The notes: generated from the sequence alone by a model not told the origin. A DNA stretch of 64,000 nt from Bacteroidales bacterium (GCA_029210725.1 JARGFM010000003.1:122654-186653), one strand, 5' to 3'. Numbered from the stretch's first letter, positions 45,971 through 55,779 are shown. A program made the numbers and translations.

Positions 45971-47041
45971 ATGAAAAAGCATAATTTTTCGGCTGGTCCT
46001 TCCATTCTTTCGCCTTATACCATCAAGCAAACTGCAGAAGGCATCCTGGACCTGAACCAGTCTGGTCTGTCCCTGATGGAGATCTCCCATCGAAGCAAGG
46101 ATTTTATCGCCATCATGGACGAAACCCGGCAGCTCTTTAAGGATCTGCTGGATATCCCGTCGGGATACAGTGTATTGCTGCTGCAGGGAGGGGCCAGCCT
46201 GCAGTTCTGCATGGTCCCCTATAACCTTCTGCAAACCAAGGCGGCTTACCTGGATACCGGAGCATGGGCGAGCAAAGCCATTAAGGAGGCCAGGCTGTTT
46301 GGAGAGGTGGATGTGGTAGCTTCTTCCAAAGATACCACCTACTCCTATATCCCCAGAGTCTTTCAGGTACCCTCCGATGTCGATTACTTCCATATTACTA
46401 CTAATAACACTATATATGGAACTGAAATCAAGGAGGATATGGATTGTGCCGTAAATCTGGTGGCGGATATGTCGTCCGATATTTTCAGCAGGCCCCTGGA
46501 TGTTTCCAAATATGCCATCATTTACGGGGGGGCTCAGAAAAACCTGGCTCCTGCTGGTGTCACCTTTGTGATCATTAAGGATGAGATCCTGGGAAAAGTG
46601 GACAGGGCCATTCCCACCATGCTGGACTACCGTATCCATATTGAAAAAGAATCCATGTTCAATACCCCCCCCTGTGTCGCCATCTATGCAGCCATGCATA
46701 CCCTGCGCTGGTATAAGGAGCAGGGCGGAGTTGAGGCCATGCACAAACTGAATCTGGAGAAGGCAAGAATTCTTTATAATGAGATTGACCGGAATCCTCT
46801 CTTTGTGTCGGGGATAGATCATGAAGATGACCGCTCCATCATGAATGTGACCTTTGTGATGAGCGAAGAGTACAAGGATAAGGAGGCTGATTTTCTTGCC
46901 TTTGCCACCGAAAGGGGAATGTCGGGATTAAAGGGTCACCGGTCTGTTGGAGGTTTCAGGGCATCTATTTACAATGCCATGCCGATCTCTTCGGTGGAGG
47001 CATTGATCGATGCCATGAAAGCATTTGAAAAGAGTATTTAA
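45971..47041 (+). CDS. serC: Phosphoserine aminotransferase
   Basis: This 356-residue class V aminotransferase begins [15 protein letters not shown] and has [34 protein letters not shown] and the PLP lysine in [12 protein letters not shown]. It makes 3-phosphoserine in serine synthesis (and 4-phosphohydroxythreonine for some PLP routes). It leads a serC-serA-DUF1015-yggS-DHOD-like run. TAACTTTT at 45943-45950 is a weak -7 candidate without a matching -33. Confidence 0.96.
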   Translation: MKKHNFSAGPSILSPYTIKQTAEGILDLNQSGLSLMEISHRSKDFIAIMDETRQLFKDLLDIPSGYSVLLLQGGASLQFCMVPYNLLQTKAAYLDTGAWASKAIKEARLFGEVDVVASSKDTTYSYIPRVFQVPSDVDYFHITTNNTIYGTEIKEDMDCAVNLVADMSSDIFSRPLDVSKYAIIYGGAQKNLAPAGVTFVIIKDEILGKVDRAIPTMLDYRIHIEKESMFNTPPCVAIYAAMHTLRWYKEQGGVEAMHKLNLEKARILYNEIDRNPLFVSGIDHEDDRSIMNVTFVMSEEYKDKEADFLAFATERGMSGLKGHRSVGGFRASIYNAMPISSVEALIDAMKAFEKSI

Positions 47042-47059
47042 CAGCATAAGAACAGAAAC

Positions 47060-47980
47060 ATGGCGAAAGTATTGATAGCAACAGAAAAACCTTTTTCTGC
47101 CCAGACAGTGGAAGAGGTGAAGGGTGTATTCAAAGATGCAGGGTATGAGGTGGAGCTACTCTCCAAATATCCCGGGAAATCAGATCTGATAGCCGCTGTG
47201 AAGGACAAGGATGCCCTGATTATCCGCAGCGACCAGGTGGACAGGGAGGTGATTCAGGCAGCGGAAAAGCTGAAGATTGTAGTACGTGCCGGTGCCGGTT
47301 ATGACAATGTGGACCTGGATGCTGCCACTGAAAAAGGCGTGGTGGTTATGAACACCCCGGGACAAAACTCGAATGCAGTGGCTGAACTGGCTCTGGGGAT
47401 GATGGTATATCTGAACCGTGCCGGTTTTACTCCGGTAACAGGAAGTGAATTGAGGGGAAAGAAACTGGGGATTCATGCCTATGGTGCCGTTGGTAGAATT
47501 GTTGGTCTGATCGCCAAAGGATTTGGCATGAAGGTTTATGCTTTCGACCCCTTTGTGGATTCTGTTGTGATTACCAACGATGGGGTGGCACGCGAGGAAT
47601 CGGCCGAAAGTCTGTATAGCAAATGCCAGTATATCTCCCTGCATATTCCCGCAAATGCAGAGACTCTTGGATCCATTGGGTATGATCTTCTCAGCCGCAT
47701 GCCCGAAGGAGCCACTCTGGTCAATACCGCCCGCAAAGAGGTCATTGATGAGTCGGGCTTGAAGAAGGTGTTCGCGGAGAGAGATGATTTCAGGTATATC
47801 TCAGATATCGCCCCGGACTGCAGGGAAGAGCTGGAGGAGCAATATAAGGGTCGGGTATTCTTTACCCCCAAGAAGATGGGAGCTCAGACCGCTGAGGCCA
47901 ATCTGAATGCCGGGGTTGCTGCTGCCAGGCAAATCGTCAATTTCCTGGAAAAGGGGGACCGCACTTTTAAAGTAAACTAA
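47060..47980 (+). CDS. serA: D-3-phosphoglycerate dehydrogenase, short ACT-less form
   Basis: This 306-residue 2-hydroxyacid dehydrogenase lacks the C-terminal ACT domain. VRAGAGYDNVDLDAATEKGVVVMNTPGQN and the Arg225 in NTARKEVID are as expected. The catalytic His block (usually TPHxGAST) reads TPKKMGAQT at 269-277, so a lysine stands at the His position. The NAD loop is HAYGAVGR rather than GxGxxG. A lysine-type short PGDH has been described in Entamoeba. It lies 18 bases after serC, which makes the assignment secure. Confidence 0.92.
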   Translation: MAKVLIATEKPFSAQTVEEVKGVFKDAGYEVELLSKYPGKSDLIAAVKDKDALIIRSDQVDREVIQAAEKLKIVVRAGAGYDNVDLDAATEKGVVVMNTPGQNSNAVAELALGMMVYLNRAGFTPVTGSELRGKKLGIHAYGAVGRIVGLIAKGFGMKVYAFDPFVDSVVITNDGVAREESAESLYSKCQYISLHIPANAETLGSIGYDLLSRMPEGATLVNTARKEVIDESGLKKVFAERDDFRYISDIAPDCREELEEQYKGRVFFTPKKMGAQTAEANLNAGVAAARQIVNFLEKGDRTFKVN

Positions 47981-47983
47981 CGT

Positions 47984-49231
47984 ATGACTAAGATACATGC
48001 CTTCAAAGGTTTCAGGCCCGGAAAAGAGAATGTGAAGAAAGTGGCTTCCAGGCCTTATGATGTTTTGAATTCCGGGGAAGCGAGGGAAGAGGTCAAAGGC
48101 AATCCCTGGTCCTTTCTTCATGTGGTGAAACCTGAAGTGGATTTGCCCGAAGAAACCGACCTTCATTCGGATCTGGTTTACAACATAGGAAGAGATAATC
48201 TTCAAAGGCTTATTTCCGAAGGTTTTTTCGTCCAGGATGAGTCGGAGAGCCTGTATATTTACGGACAGACCATGTCCGGGCATACCCAGTACGGGATCGT
48301 GGCCTGTGCAGCCGTGGATGACTACCTGGATGATGTTATTAAAAAACATGAACTGACCAGGCCGGATAAGGAGGAGGACAGGATGAATCATATCCGGGTG
48401 ACCAACTTCAATGCCGAACCTGTATTTTTTGCTTATCCCGATCATAACGAACTGGATACCATCGTGGAGGACGTTATTGCCGGAGAACCGGAATACGATT
48501 TCACCACCGAAGACGGGGTGGGACACCATTTCTGGGTGATCCAGAATCAGACTGTGATCGCCAGGGTCGTTGAGCTGTTTGAACAGGATATCAGCCACAC
48601 CTATGTGGCCGACGGACATCACCGGACCGCTGCAGCCGCACTGGTAGGGCAGGAGCGTCGAAAGAATAACCCGGATCATACCGGACATGAGGAGTATAAC
48701 TTCTTCCTGGCCGTTCACTTCCCCGCTTCCCAGCTGACCATCATTGATTACAACCGGGTGGTAAAGGATCTCAACGGGATGTCTGCCGCTGAATTCCTGG
48801 AAGAGTTGGAGGAGGGATTTGTTGTTACCGGGAAAGGACCGGAGATCTTCAAGCCCGGACAACTGCATACCCTCAGCATGTACCTCGAAGGACTCTGGTA
48901 TGAGCTGAAGGCCCGGCCGGGAACTTACAATGACATGGATCCCATAGCCTGTCTGGATGTCACCGTGCTTTCTGAACAAATCCTGGGACCACTTCTGAAT
49001 ATTACGGATCTGCGGAAATCCGGACGCATCGATTTTGTGGGAGGGATCCGGGGACTTGAAGAGCTGAGCAGGAGGGTCGATAGTGGGGAAATGGCCGCAG
49101 CATTTGCTCTTTATCCTGTGAGCATGAAGCAGTTGATGAATATTGCCGACAGTGGGATGATCATGCCACCCAAAACCACCTGGTTTGAACCAAAACTGCG
49201 CAGCGGACTGGTGATTCATTCTCTGGATTAA
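47984..49231 (+). CDS. DUF1015 family protein
   Basis: This 415-residue DUF1015 protein begins MTKIHAFKGFRPG and continues with VASRPYDVLNSGEARE, DRMNHIRVTNFNAEPVFFAY, and the hallmark ADGHHRTAAAAL. The DGHHR motif recalls the ParB/sulfiredoxin-like fold used by the archaeal free-serine kinase SerK. The gene starts three bases after serA, so a role in serine or phosphoserine metabolism is a reasonable inference, but no activity can be read from the sequence. Confidence 0.88.
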   Translation: MTKIHAFKGFRPGKENVKKVASRPYDVLNSGEAREEVKGNPWSFLHVVKPEVDLPEETDLHSDLVYNIGRDNLQRLISEGFFVQDESESLYIYGQTMSGHTQYGIVACAAVDDYLDDVIKKHELTRPDKEEDRMNHIRVTNFNAEPVFFAYPDHNELDTIVEDVIAGEPEYDFTTEDGVGHHFWVIQNQTVIARVVELFEQDISHTYVADGHHRTAAAALVGQERRKNNPDHTGHEEYNFFLAVHFPASQLTIIDYNRVVKDLNGMSAAEFLEELEEGFVVTGKGPEIFKPGQLHTLSMYLEGLWYELKARPGTYNDMDPIACLDVTVLSEQILGPLLNITDLRKSGRIDFVGGIRGLEELSRRVDSGEMAAAFALYPVSMKQLMNIADSGMIMPPKTTWFEPKLRSGLVIHSLD

Positions 49232-49242
49232 TTTTTACAGCC

Positions 49243-49911
49243 ATGGGAGTTGCAGAGAACCTTCTGAAAATTAAGGAGCAGATACCGGCACATGTGACCC
49301 TGGTTGCGGTCTCAAAAACAAAGCCCGATGAGGAGATCCTGAAAGCCTATGATGCCGGACAACTCGATTTTGGCGAAAACAAGGTACAGGACCTGCTTGC
49401 CAGGCAGGAGAAGCTTCCCGCCGAAATCCGCTGGCACATGATCGGTCACCTGCAATCCAATAAGGTGAAATACCTGGCCCCCTTCGTTCATATGCTCCAC
49501 GGAGTAGACAGTCTGAAGCTGCTTTCGGTCATTGACCGGGAGGCGGAAAAGAATGAGCGGACGATCGATTGCCTTCTTCAGATACGTATCGCTCTGGAGG
49601 AGAACAAATTCGGACTGACCGAGGAGGATCTGATGCACCTGCTGGGCTCCGAAGCTTTTCAGAGGATGGAACATGTCCGGATCCGGGGGGTGATGGGTAT
49701 GGCCACCTTTACGGAAAATTCAAATCAGATCAGGGAGGAGTTTCGCCATCTAAAACGTATATTTGAGAGGCTGAAGAGTTCTTCGTTTAAAAACCAGGAC
49801 TCCTTCGATCAAATCTCCTGTGGAATGTCGGGCGACTTCCGGCTGGCCATTGAGGAAGGGAGTACCCTGGTGCGTATCGGAAACCTTATATTTGGTCCAA
49901 GAAACTATTGA
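49243..49911 (+). CDS. YggS family PLP-binding protein (PLPHP)
   Basis: This 222-residue protein matches YggS/PLPBP: VTLVAVSKTKPDEEI (PLP lysine), FGENKVQDLL, RWHMIGHLQSNKVKYL and CGMSGDFRLAIEEGSTLVRIGNLIFG. The protein has no known catalytic activity and manages the supply of free PLP. Its place 11 bases after the DUF1015 gene and downstream of serC (a PLP enzyme) fits a role in amino-acid metabolism. Confidence 0.94.
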   Translation: MGVAENLLKIKEQIPAHVTLVAVSKTKPDEEILKAYDAGQLDFGENKVQDLLARQEKLPAEIRWHMIGHLQSNKVKYLAPFVHMLHGVDSLKLLSVIDREAEKNERTIDCLLQIRIALEENKFGLTEEDLMHLLGSEAFQRMEHVRIRGVMGMATFTENSNQIREEFRHLKRIFERLKSSSFKNQDSFDQISCGMSGDFRLAIEEGSTLVRIGNLIFGPRNY

Positions 49912-49922
49912 AATAAACACCT

Positions 49923-50900
49923 ATGATTGATCTTTCCACCACCTTTGCAGGTCTCTCCATGAAGAGTCCTATTATAGTGAGCAGCAGTGGCCTGACCTCC
50001 TCGGTTGACCGTATAAAAAAAGTGGCTGCTGCCGGTGCAGGAGCAGTGGTGATCAAATCTTTATTCGAAGAACAGATCAACTACGAGATAGGCAAACTGT
50101 CGGCCGAAAGCGATTACCCGGAGGCAGGCGATTATATCCGGACCTATGCCCGGGAGAACTCCCTGGAAGAGTACCTGACCCTGATCAGGTCGGCTAAAGA
50201 GGCGGTGGATATTCCGGTTATGGCAAGCATCAATTGCGTAAGTGCTTCCGAGTGGATCGATTTTGCAGGGAGAATTGAAAAGGCCGGGGCCGATGCCCTG
50301 GAGTTGAATATCTATTTTCTTCCCATCAACAAGGATAAAGATTCCAGGGAATATGAGAAGGGATATCTCCACCTGGTTTCGGAGGTGAAAAAACGCACCA
50401 GTCTTCCCGTAATAGTAAAGCTGGGGAGCGGTTTTACCAACATTACCTGGATGGTGAACCAGATTTATCTGCGCGGTGCTGCAGCAGTGGTCCTGTTCAA
50501 CCGCTTCTATGCGCCGGACATTGATACAGATGAGTTGACTTTCGGATCCGCAGAGGTCCTGAGCACGCCCGCGGAGCTCCGCACCACGCTGCGTTGGATA
50601 GGGATAGTATCTTCACAGGTGGATCAGCTCGATCTGGCCGCCTCCACCGGGGTTCACTCCGGGATGGCAGTCGTGAAGCAGATTCTGGCCGGAGCAGCAG
50701 CGGTGCAGGTATGCTCGGTTCTCTACCGGAATGGCCTGGACTATGTCAGGGATATGATCCAGGAGATGAAGCGTTGGATGGAGAAAAACCAGTTTGAGTC
50801 TCCGGATGATTTCAGGGGAAAGATGAATTATGGCAGTCTGGATGATCCTTCGGTCTACGAACGGGCCCAGTTTATGAAGTACTTCTCATCGATGCATTAG
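49923..50900 (+). CDS. Dihydroorotate dehydrogenase-like flavoprotein
   Basis: This 325-residue TIM-barrel protein begins DLSTTFAGLSMKSPIIVSSSGLT and has VVIKSLFEEQI, MASINCVSASEW, ADALELNIYF, VIVKLGSGFTN and a C-terminal STGVHSGMAVVKQILAGAAAVQVCSVLY phosphate-binding region. This is the class 1 dihydroorotate dehydrogenase/dihydropyrimidine dehydrogenase superfamily. It differs from true PyrD and is often annotated only as DHOD-like. Its substrate is not known. The end overlaps the convergent HEAT gene by four bases. Confidence 0.85.
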   Translation: MIDLSTTFAGLSMKSPIIVSSSGLTSSVDRIKKVAAAGAGAVVIKSLFEEQINYEIGKLSAESDYPEAGDYIRTYARENSLEEYLTLIRSAKEAVDIPVMASINCVSASEWIDFAGRIEKAGADALELNIYFLPINKDKDSREYEKGYLHLVSEVKKRTSLPVIVKLGSGFTNITWMVNQIYLRGAAAVVLFNRFYAPDIDTDELTFGSAEVLSTPAELRTTLRWIGIVSSQVDQLDLAASTGVHSGMAVVKQILAGAAAVQVCSVLYRNGLDYVRDMIQEMKRWMEKNQFESPDDFRGKMNYGSLDDPSVYERAQFMKYFSSMH

Positions 50901-51418
50901 TAAGCTTCGATGACTCTGACAAGTTCCTCGAAAAGCGGTCTTTTCTGCTCCTCTGCCCTGGTTAGTTTTGATTTCAGCGAGCGGGCCAGCCTGTTCCTCT
51001 CAACCTGTTCCAGTTCCCCAATGGCCTCTTCAATGACTGTAAAGGCTTCTATGGCCGCTATATATCCTCCTGTTACAAGCACATTTATAAAAGTGTTAAT
51101 ATGATGGCTGTAGGAAAGCCCGTTCTGCCAGCAGGCTGCAACAAGAAGGGGCTGGATTTCCCGGTATTCCGGGTTGGCAATGGCTTCAACAAGTACCGGA
51201 ACAGACTCTTTATCCTTCAGATCGTTCAATAGTGCAGCGATTTCATACTGGACCTCTTCATCGTCCTGCACAAGCATCAGGTTAAACAGTTCGGGCAGAA
51301 CCGACACATCTCCTTCTTTGCGCAGCTCCCTGATGGTGGTCAGTATGGCCGAGCGGTTGCTGGAGCGCAGGGATTCTATCTGCTGTTTAAGCCGGGGCTT
51401 GCTGTTCCGGGAATCCAT
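50897..51418 (-). CDS. HEAT-repeat protein
   Basis: The 173-residue, all-helical protein has HEAT-type repeats such as SVLPELFNLMLVQDDEEVQYEIAALLNDL and ESVPVLVEAIANPEYREIQPLLVAACW. No signal peptide is present. ATG 51418 shares its A with the stop of the upstream TPR gene (TAATG), which fixes the start and suggests coupling. HEAT proteins bind partners; none is identified here. Confidence 0.82.
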   Translation of the reverse strand: MDSRNSKPRLKQQIESLRSSNRSAILTTIRELRKEGDVSVLPELFNLMLVQDDEEVQYEIAALLNDLKDKESVPVLVEAIANPEYREIQPLLVAACWQNGLSYSHHINTFINVLVTGGYIAAIEAFTVIEEAIGELEQVERNRLARSLKSKLTRAEEQKRPLFEELVRVIEAY

Positions 51419-52617
51419 TAATTGCATCGCTTGCTGATCAATTCACCGGCTTCAAAAATACCATACTGAAAGGCTTTCCTGAAGCAATGGCAGGCACTGC
51501 TCCGGTTCCCAAGCCGTTCGGCCAGTTTGCCTTTTTCGAACCAGATCTCGCCATTCAAAGGATCCAGATCCAGGGCCATGGACATATCCTTCTCCGCATA
51601 CCTGGTCGTCCCGGTGGCGGCATAGGTTCTTCCCCGGGCAAAATAGTAGGCAGCCTCTCCTTTGTTAAGTTTCAGCGAGCGGTTAAAGGACTGGATCGCA
51701 TCCAGGTATTTTCCATGCTGGAACTGTATCAATCCCTGCCGGTACAGGGCAGAGTCATTTGCAGGAAAGTACGACAGGTAGAATTCTGTATCGGACAGGG
51801 CTCCGCTCAGATCGCCGGTCAGGCTCCGGGCCTCTGCCCGTTGAAGATAGGCTTCAAAGCGTGCCGGGTCCTGCCGGATCACCCTGGTCAGAGCTTCAAC
51901 AGCCTCCCCGGCATCTCCGTCGGCTGCCTGAATCACGGCCAGCTGCTGAAGTGCATCCAGGTTCCTGACATCGCTCTTAATTGCTGATTTTAAATCAGCC
52001 CGGGATGCTTTCATGTTTCCAAGCCTCTGATATATCTCCGCTTTCTCGCTCAGGACCACGCTCTTGTTGTAATTCTGTTTCTCCAGCATATTCAACTGGT
52101 TGATTGCTTCCAGATATTCGCCCTGGCTCTTCAGAAACATGGCATCCTGGAACTCTTTATCCCTGCTTGTGTACCACTGCTTTTCATTCCAGAGTTGCTG
52201 CCATCCGGGTAAGCCCTCCAGCGTGGACAGGTCCTCATCCAGCAGGATATCCGATTCACTTTTTTTATAGCGGGAAGAGAGATGAATGCGAAGGTACTTC
52301 AGGGCCTGCTGGGGATGGTTCAGCTTGATCTCACTTTTCGCCAGGTAAAAACTACCCATGCCCTTCCTTCGTTTTTCAGCTTCATAAAAGGCATCCCGGG
52401 CTGCCGGATAATTTTTCACTGCAAAAAAGGCGATTCCCAGCTGGTAATAAATCTCGGTCTGGCCGGGGTCTTGTTGCAGGGCCTGCTCCAGATGAAACAG
52501 GGCGGAATCATATAATTCGCCCTCCATGCATGCGCGTCCCGACAGGTAAGGATCGTACTGTCCGAATCCCATGACCGTCACACAGAGCAGCAGGGCGGGA
52601 AGTGTGCCCAGGCGCAT
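51418..52617 (-). CDS. Secreted TPR-repeat protein
   Basis: This 399-residue protein has a signal peptide (MRLGTLPALLLCVTVMGFGQ) and about nine TPR units, for example LYDSALFHLEQALQQDPG, EYLEAINQLNMLEKQN and KYLDAIQSFNRSLKLNKGEAAYYFARGRTYA. It ends in a Cys-containing SACHCFRKAFQYG. ATG 52617 lies seven bases after the T9SS cargo gene, and a longer open frame would overlap that gene. Its architecture resembles the TPR protein at 40821. Confidence 0.87.
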   Translation of the reverse strand: MRLGTLPALLLCVTVMGFGQYDPYLSGRACMEGELYDSALFHLEQALQQDPGQTEIYYQLGIAFFAVKNYPAARDAFYEAEKRRKGMGSFYLAKSEIKLNHPQQALKYLRIHLSSRYKKSESDILLDEDLSTLEGLPGWQQLWNEKQWYTSRDKEFQDAMFLKSQGEYLEAINQLNMLEKQNYNKSVVLSEKAEIYQRLGNMKASRADLKSAIKSDVRNLDALQQLAVIQAADGDAGEAVEALTRVIRQDPARFEAYLQRAEARSLTGDLSGALSDTEFYLSYFPANDSALYRQGLIQFQHGKYLDAIQSFNRSLKLNKGEAAYYFARGRTYAATGTTRYAEKDMSMALDLDPLNGEIWFEKGKLAERLGNRSSACHCFRKAFQYGIFEAGELISKRCN

Positions 52618-52624
52618 AACATGC

Positions 52625-55243
52625 TTATTTGGTTTCAATAAATACCTCATTGGCGTCGCCTGAATAAACATAGATAAATCCGGTAAGCGCATATACCTCT
52701 ATACCGGTAAGCCGGTACTCGTATACATCGCAAATATAGTAGTAAACCCCCGGGGAGACCAGCTGATCCGTGTTATTGATCTTGCCATCCCAGTTGATGT
52801 CCTTGTCTTCGGTATAAAACACCTGGATTCCCCAGCGGTTAAAGATGGTCATTTCCACCTTTTCCACATAGGAGGTTCTCTGAGGCCTGTATAAATCATT
52901 GATTCCATCTCCGTTGGGTGAAAAAACATTGGGCAGAACATAATTGGAACACTCGTCCAGGCAAAGACTTGTGGAGAGCACCGATTCATTCTGGAAGGAG
53001 TCGATGGCTGTTACATTATAGCAGCCCGAAAGTGCAATTTCGGGGTAGTGCTTGTACACGGTGTCGTTACGATCATCGAATTCAGCAATCATGCGGGGAG
53101 CTTCGTCGAAGGTGGCCCTGTAATAGAGCCGGTAGCCCACCACATCCTCTGCACAGGAAGGATCGGTAAAAAACCAGGAGAGGTGGTTATATCCGCTGTT
53201 ACAGGCCGAATACCCGTTCAGCGTGGGTGGACAGGGCGGGATGGAATCGACGGGAGTGGTACAGGCGGTATGGCTGAAGTTTCTGTTCTCGTAAAGGGTG
53301 CTGCCCAGCAACCTCCATCCGGTGCTGGTGAGACGATAGCAGTACTCCACTCCGTTTTCCAGTCCTTCGTCTATATAGAGATCCTCTGTGGTAAACCCTA
53401 TGGAATCATAGCTTCCGCTACCCTGGTTCAGGCGATAGATGGTATAATCATAATTGATCCAGGGCACATTCTTCCGCATCCGGATCACAATCCGGTTGTC
53501 TTCTCCCCTCAAATCCGGATAGAGCGAGGAGGCCGACTCTGCTTCCCCGATCCTGAACCTGTTTCCCGGTTCGTTGTTGTATAACTCCACCTTATAGGAC
53601 CAGGGGAAGAGCTCTGTATTCACCGCCTCGTCGAGCCAGGTGGTGTCATTCAGGTCCGCTGTGGTAAAAGAACCCACCTGGGCCATGTTTTTTCCCAGCA
53701 GGTCATCGGAGCGGTATATCAGATACTCATAAGGACCGTTGGCAGGTATGGTATCGAGTCCTTCAGGCCGGGTCCAGGCCACCCGGATGGTTCCGCTGGC
53801 GGAGTGTTCTGTGACACTGACCTCCATCATGGAGGGGCTTCCCTCCACAAGCGGGGTACAGTTTTCCGGCGAGGGAAAGCTAAGGGCACCATCGGGGTAA
53901 ACGGAAACGATCATATAGCAGTACTCATTTCCCTGAGGCAGCCCGCTGCCCTTATTATCATCCACGAACAGGGTGTCCAGCCTGCTTTCAGTTACAGCGA
54001 TCAGTGAATAACCCGTTTCAGAAGGAACGCCTCCCGTGCAGCTGTCAGGCACATAGGCTGCCGGTCCCGACTTCCGGTAGATCTGGTAGCCGGTAACGGG
54101 CAGACAGGTGTCGGCCGGCCAGATGAGGGTTACACTGTTACTGCCGGGGATCAGGGAGGGCATGTCGGGCGACGGCCCCAGAACCTTGATGTTCATATTG
54201 CGAATATCCACCAGGGGGGTTTCCGGGTGACTGTCCTCGGCTTTGAAGACCACGGTGTAGTATTGCTCCCTGACATGGGAAGGATCTGTATGCCACTCGA
54301 AGAGAGCCTGACTGTATCCAATGGTGGAAGAGGCCTGGTCGACCGTGTAGGTGGCCGGATTCACATCCACCACGAAAGGTCCGCCGGTGGCTAATTGCTG
54401 TATGGAATTGTTGTTTTCGTCCGTGGCCACTATTTCCACTGAAAGCACGCTTCCTGCCTCTATGCAATAATCCCCCGGGTCAGTCTGCACGGGAGCGCGA
54501 TTATCGGTATTATAGACTTCGATCTGCATATCTCTGACTATATTACCAATCTTCACACCCTCCCGCCACTCTTCCACATCAATGGCGATATTGAACCAGC
54601 CTGAATCGGAGGGTGTGATCCACGTAAGATCACCGGTAAAGGGATCGATAAAGAGGGTGTCGCTGGCAGGGGGCAGTGTATAGCCTTCAATCGGCCTGCC
54701 GTCCTGTTCGGTACAAATGGTCAGCTTATAGGAAAGGCTGTCCCCGTCGGGATCGTAGGCAGCCGGATTATGGATAAAAATCTGACCGAAGGCGGCCCGG
54801 TCAATGGGCGGATTCAGAAGTACAGGAGTGGAGTTATTTCCCAGGTCGGGGCTGATCAGGATCGTGGTCTTAATGGAAAAGATCACATTGACCGAGTTGG
54901 GTATATTTTTCACATCAGCATTCCTGTTGGGATCCTGCACCACAATCTCGTAAACACCCGGTCCCGGGAAAGTGTGCTGGGTAATGTAGACGTTCTTCTG
55001 GTAGAAGTAAGGGAGTCTTGTTATTTCAACACGTTGGGCATAGGAGAAGGTGTTATCGCCCCACTGAACCCCCAGGTCGTCGCGGTCGGCCTGACTGAGG
55101 GTATAGGTGAAGGTGGTGATCTGGATCTGGTAGGTAAGATCATCCAGCTGGGTCAGGGTTATCTCACCTGCCCGGTTATGGGTTGCATGCAAAGGAAGGG
55201 CCATGCAAACCAGGAACAATATGGGGAAAGTCAGCCTTTTCAT
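52625..55243 (-). CDS. Secreted T9SS type-B sorted multidomain protein
   Basis: This 872-residue protein has a signal peptide and a beginning ATHNRAGEITLTQL that recurs in gliding-associated surface proteins. Cadherin-like segments (AAYDPDGDSLSYKL) lie at about 160-350, and several fibronectin type III-like repeats follow. The C-terminal domain (YVLPNVFSPNGDGINDLYRP, FNRWGIQVFYTED, WDGKINN) is the T9SS type-B sorting domain. It should be exported and surface-attached. It starts four bases after the DUF6702 gene. Confidence 0.9.
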   Translation of the reverse strand: MKRLTFPILFLVCMALPLHATHNRAGEITLTQLDDLTYQIQITTFTYTLSQADRDDLGVQWGDNTFSYAQRVEITRLPYFYQKNVYITQHTFPGPGVYEIVVQDPNRNADVKNIPNSVNVIFSIKTTILISPDLGNNSTPVLLNPPIDRAAFGQIFIHNPAAYDPDGDSLSYKLTICTEQDGRPIEGYTLPPASDTLFIDPFTGDLTWITPSDSGWFNIAIDVEEWREGVKIGNIVRDMQIEVYNTDNRAPVQTDPGDYCIEAGSVLSVEIVATDENNNSIQQLATGGPFVVDVNPATYTVDQASSTIGYSQALFEWHTDPSHVREQYYTVVFKAEDSHPETPLVDIRNMNIKVLGPSPDMPSLIPGSNSVTLIWPADTCLPVTGYQIYRKSGPAAYVPDSCTGGVPSETGYSLIAVTESRLDTLFVDDNKGSGLPQGNEYCYMIVSVYPDGALSFPSPENCTPLVEGSPSMMEVSVTEHSASGTIRVAWTRPEGLDTIPANGPYEYLIYRSDDLLGKNMAQVGSFTTADLNDTTWLDEAVNTELFPWSYKVELYNNEPGNRFRIGEAESASSLYPDLRGEDNRIVIRMRKNVPWINYDYTIYRLNQGSGSYDSIGFTTEDLYIDEGLENGVEYCYRLTSTGWRLLGSTLYENRNFSHTACTTPVDSIPPCPPTLNGYSACNSGYNHLSWFFTDPSCAEDVVGYRLYYRATFDEAPRMIAEFDDRNDTVYKHYPEIALSGCYNVTAIDSFQNESVLSTSLCLDECSNYVLPNVFSPNGDGINDLYRPQRTSYVEKVEMTIFNRWGIQVFYTEDKDINWDGKINNTDQLVSPGVYYYICDVYEYRLTGIEVYALTGFIYVYSGDANEVFIETK

Positions 55244-55247
55244 TCGC

Positions 55248-55739
55248 CTACCGCAGTATCACTTCTGCATCATGCTTTTTCACGTCAAATTTTATACCAG
55301 TCTCTCTGTTTTTATAAACAAAAATAACCAGATTGCTTTGGTCGGGATAAATATCTACCAGTAAGGTGTTGTAAATGTACAAAGAATTTGGACTCGAGGG
55401 GACCAGGGCATGCATCCCGATGGTCATGGCGTCGTCCTCCAGGAGCACCGTATCAATCTTCAGCTCAAGTCCCGGCATCTCTTTCCCCGAAGAAATCCTG
55501 AAACACTTGTTCAGGTAGTCACTGAACCAGGCTTTCTCCCGCATAAGGGGATCTCTGAAATCGATGGGTTTGCTATGATAGTGAAAATACCCTACCTCCC
55601 AGTCGTCCCTGAATGATTTCATTTCTATGTTCAGCATTCCGTTTTCATATGTTATATTCGTGATGGAAAGATGAAGGGGATGGGCCGGCGAGGGCGCCGG
55701 AAAAAGCAGGATCCAGGATAAGATGGCGATCAGTCTCAT
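55248..55739 (-). CDS. DUF6702-like secreted protein
   Basis: This 163-residue protein has a signal peptide ending around PSPAH. The mature part begins HPLHLSITNITYENGMLNIEMKSF, then WFSDYLNKCFRI, typical of a Bacteroidota family annotated DUF6702 that sits beside HupE/UreJ genes. It is divergent from the HupE gene by 40 bases. HupE proteins carry nickel or cobalt, so a metal-related role is possible (inference). Confidence 0.75.
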   Translation of the reverse strand: MRLIAILSWILLFPAPSPAHPLHLSITNITYENGMLNIEMKSFRDDWEVGYFHYHSKPIDFRDPLMREKAWFSDYLNKCFRISSGKEMPGLELKIDTVLLEDDAMTIGMHALVPSSPNSLYIYNTLLVDIYPDQSNLVIFVYKNRETGIKFDVKKHDAEVILR

Positions 55740-55779
55740 GCATGTAAAAATACATAAACTTCTAATCTCTTAGCACCCT

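Noticed and set aside
47801..49219. A 472-codon open frame opposite the DUF1015 gene
   Set aside because: It mirrors a strongly coding gene with family motifs, and its translation lacks domain character.
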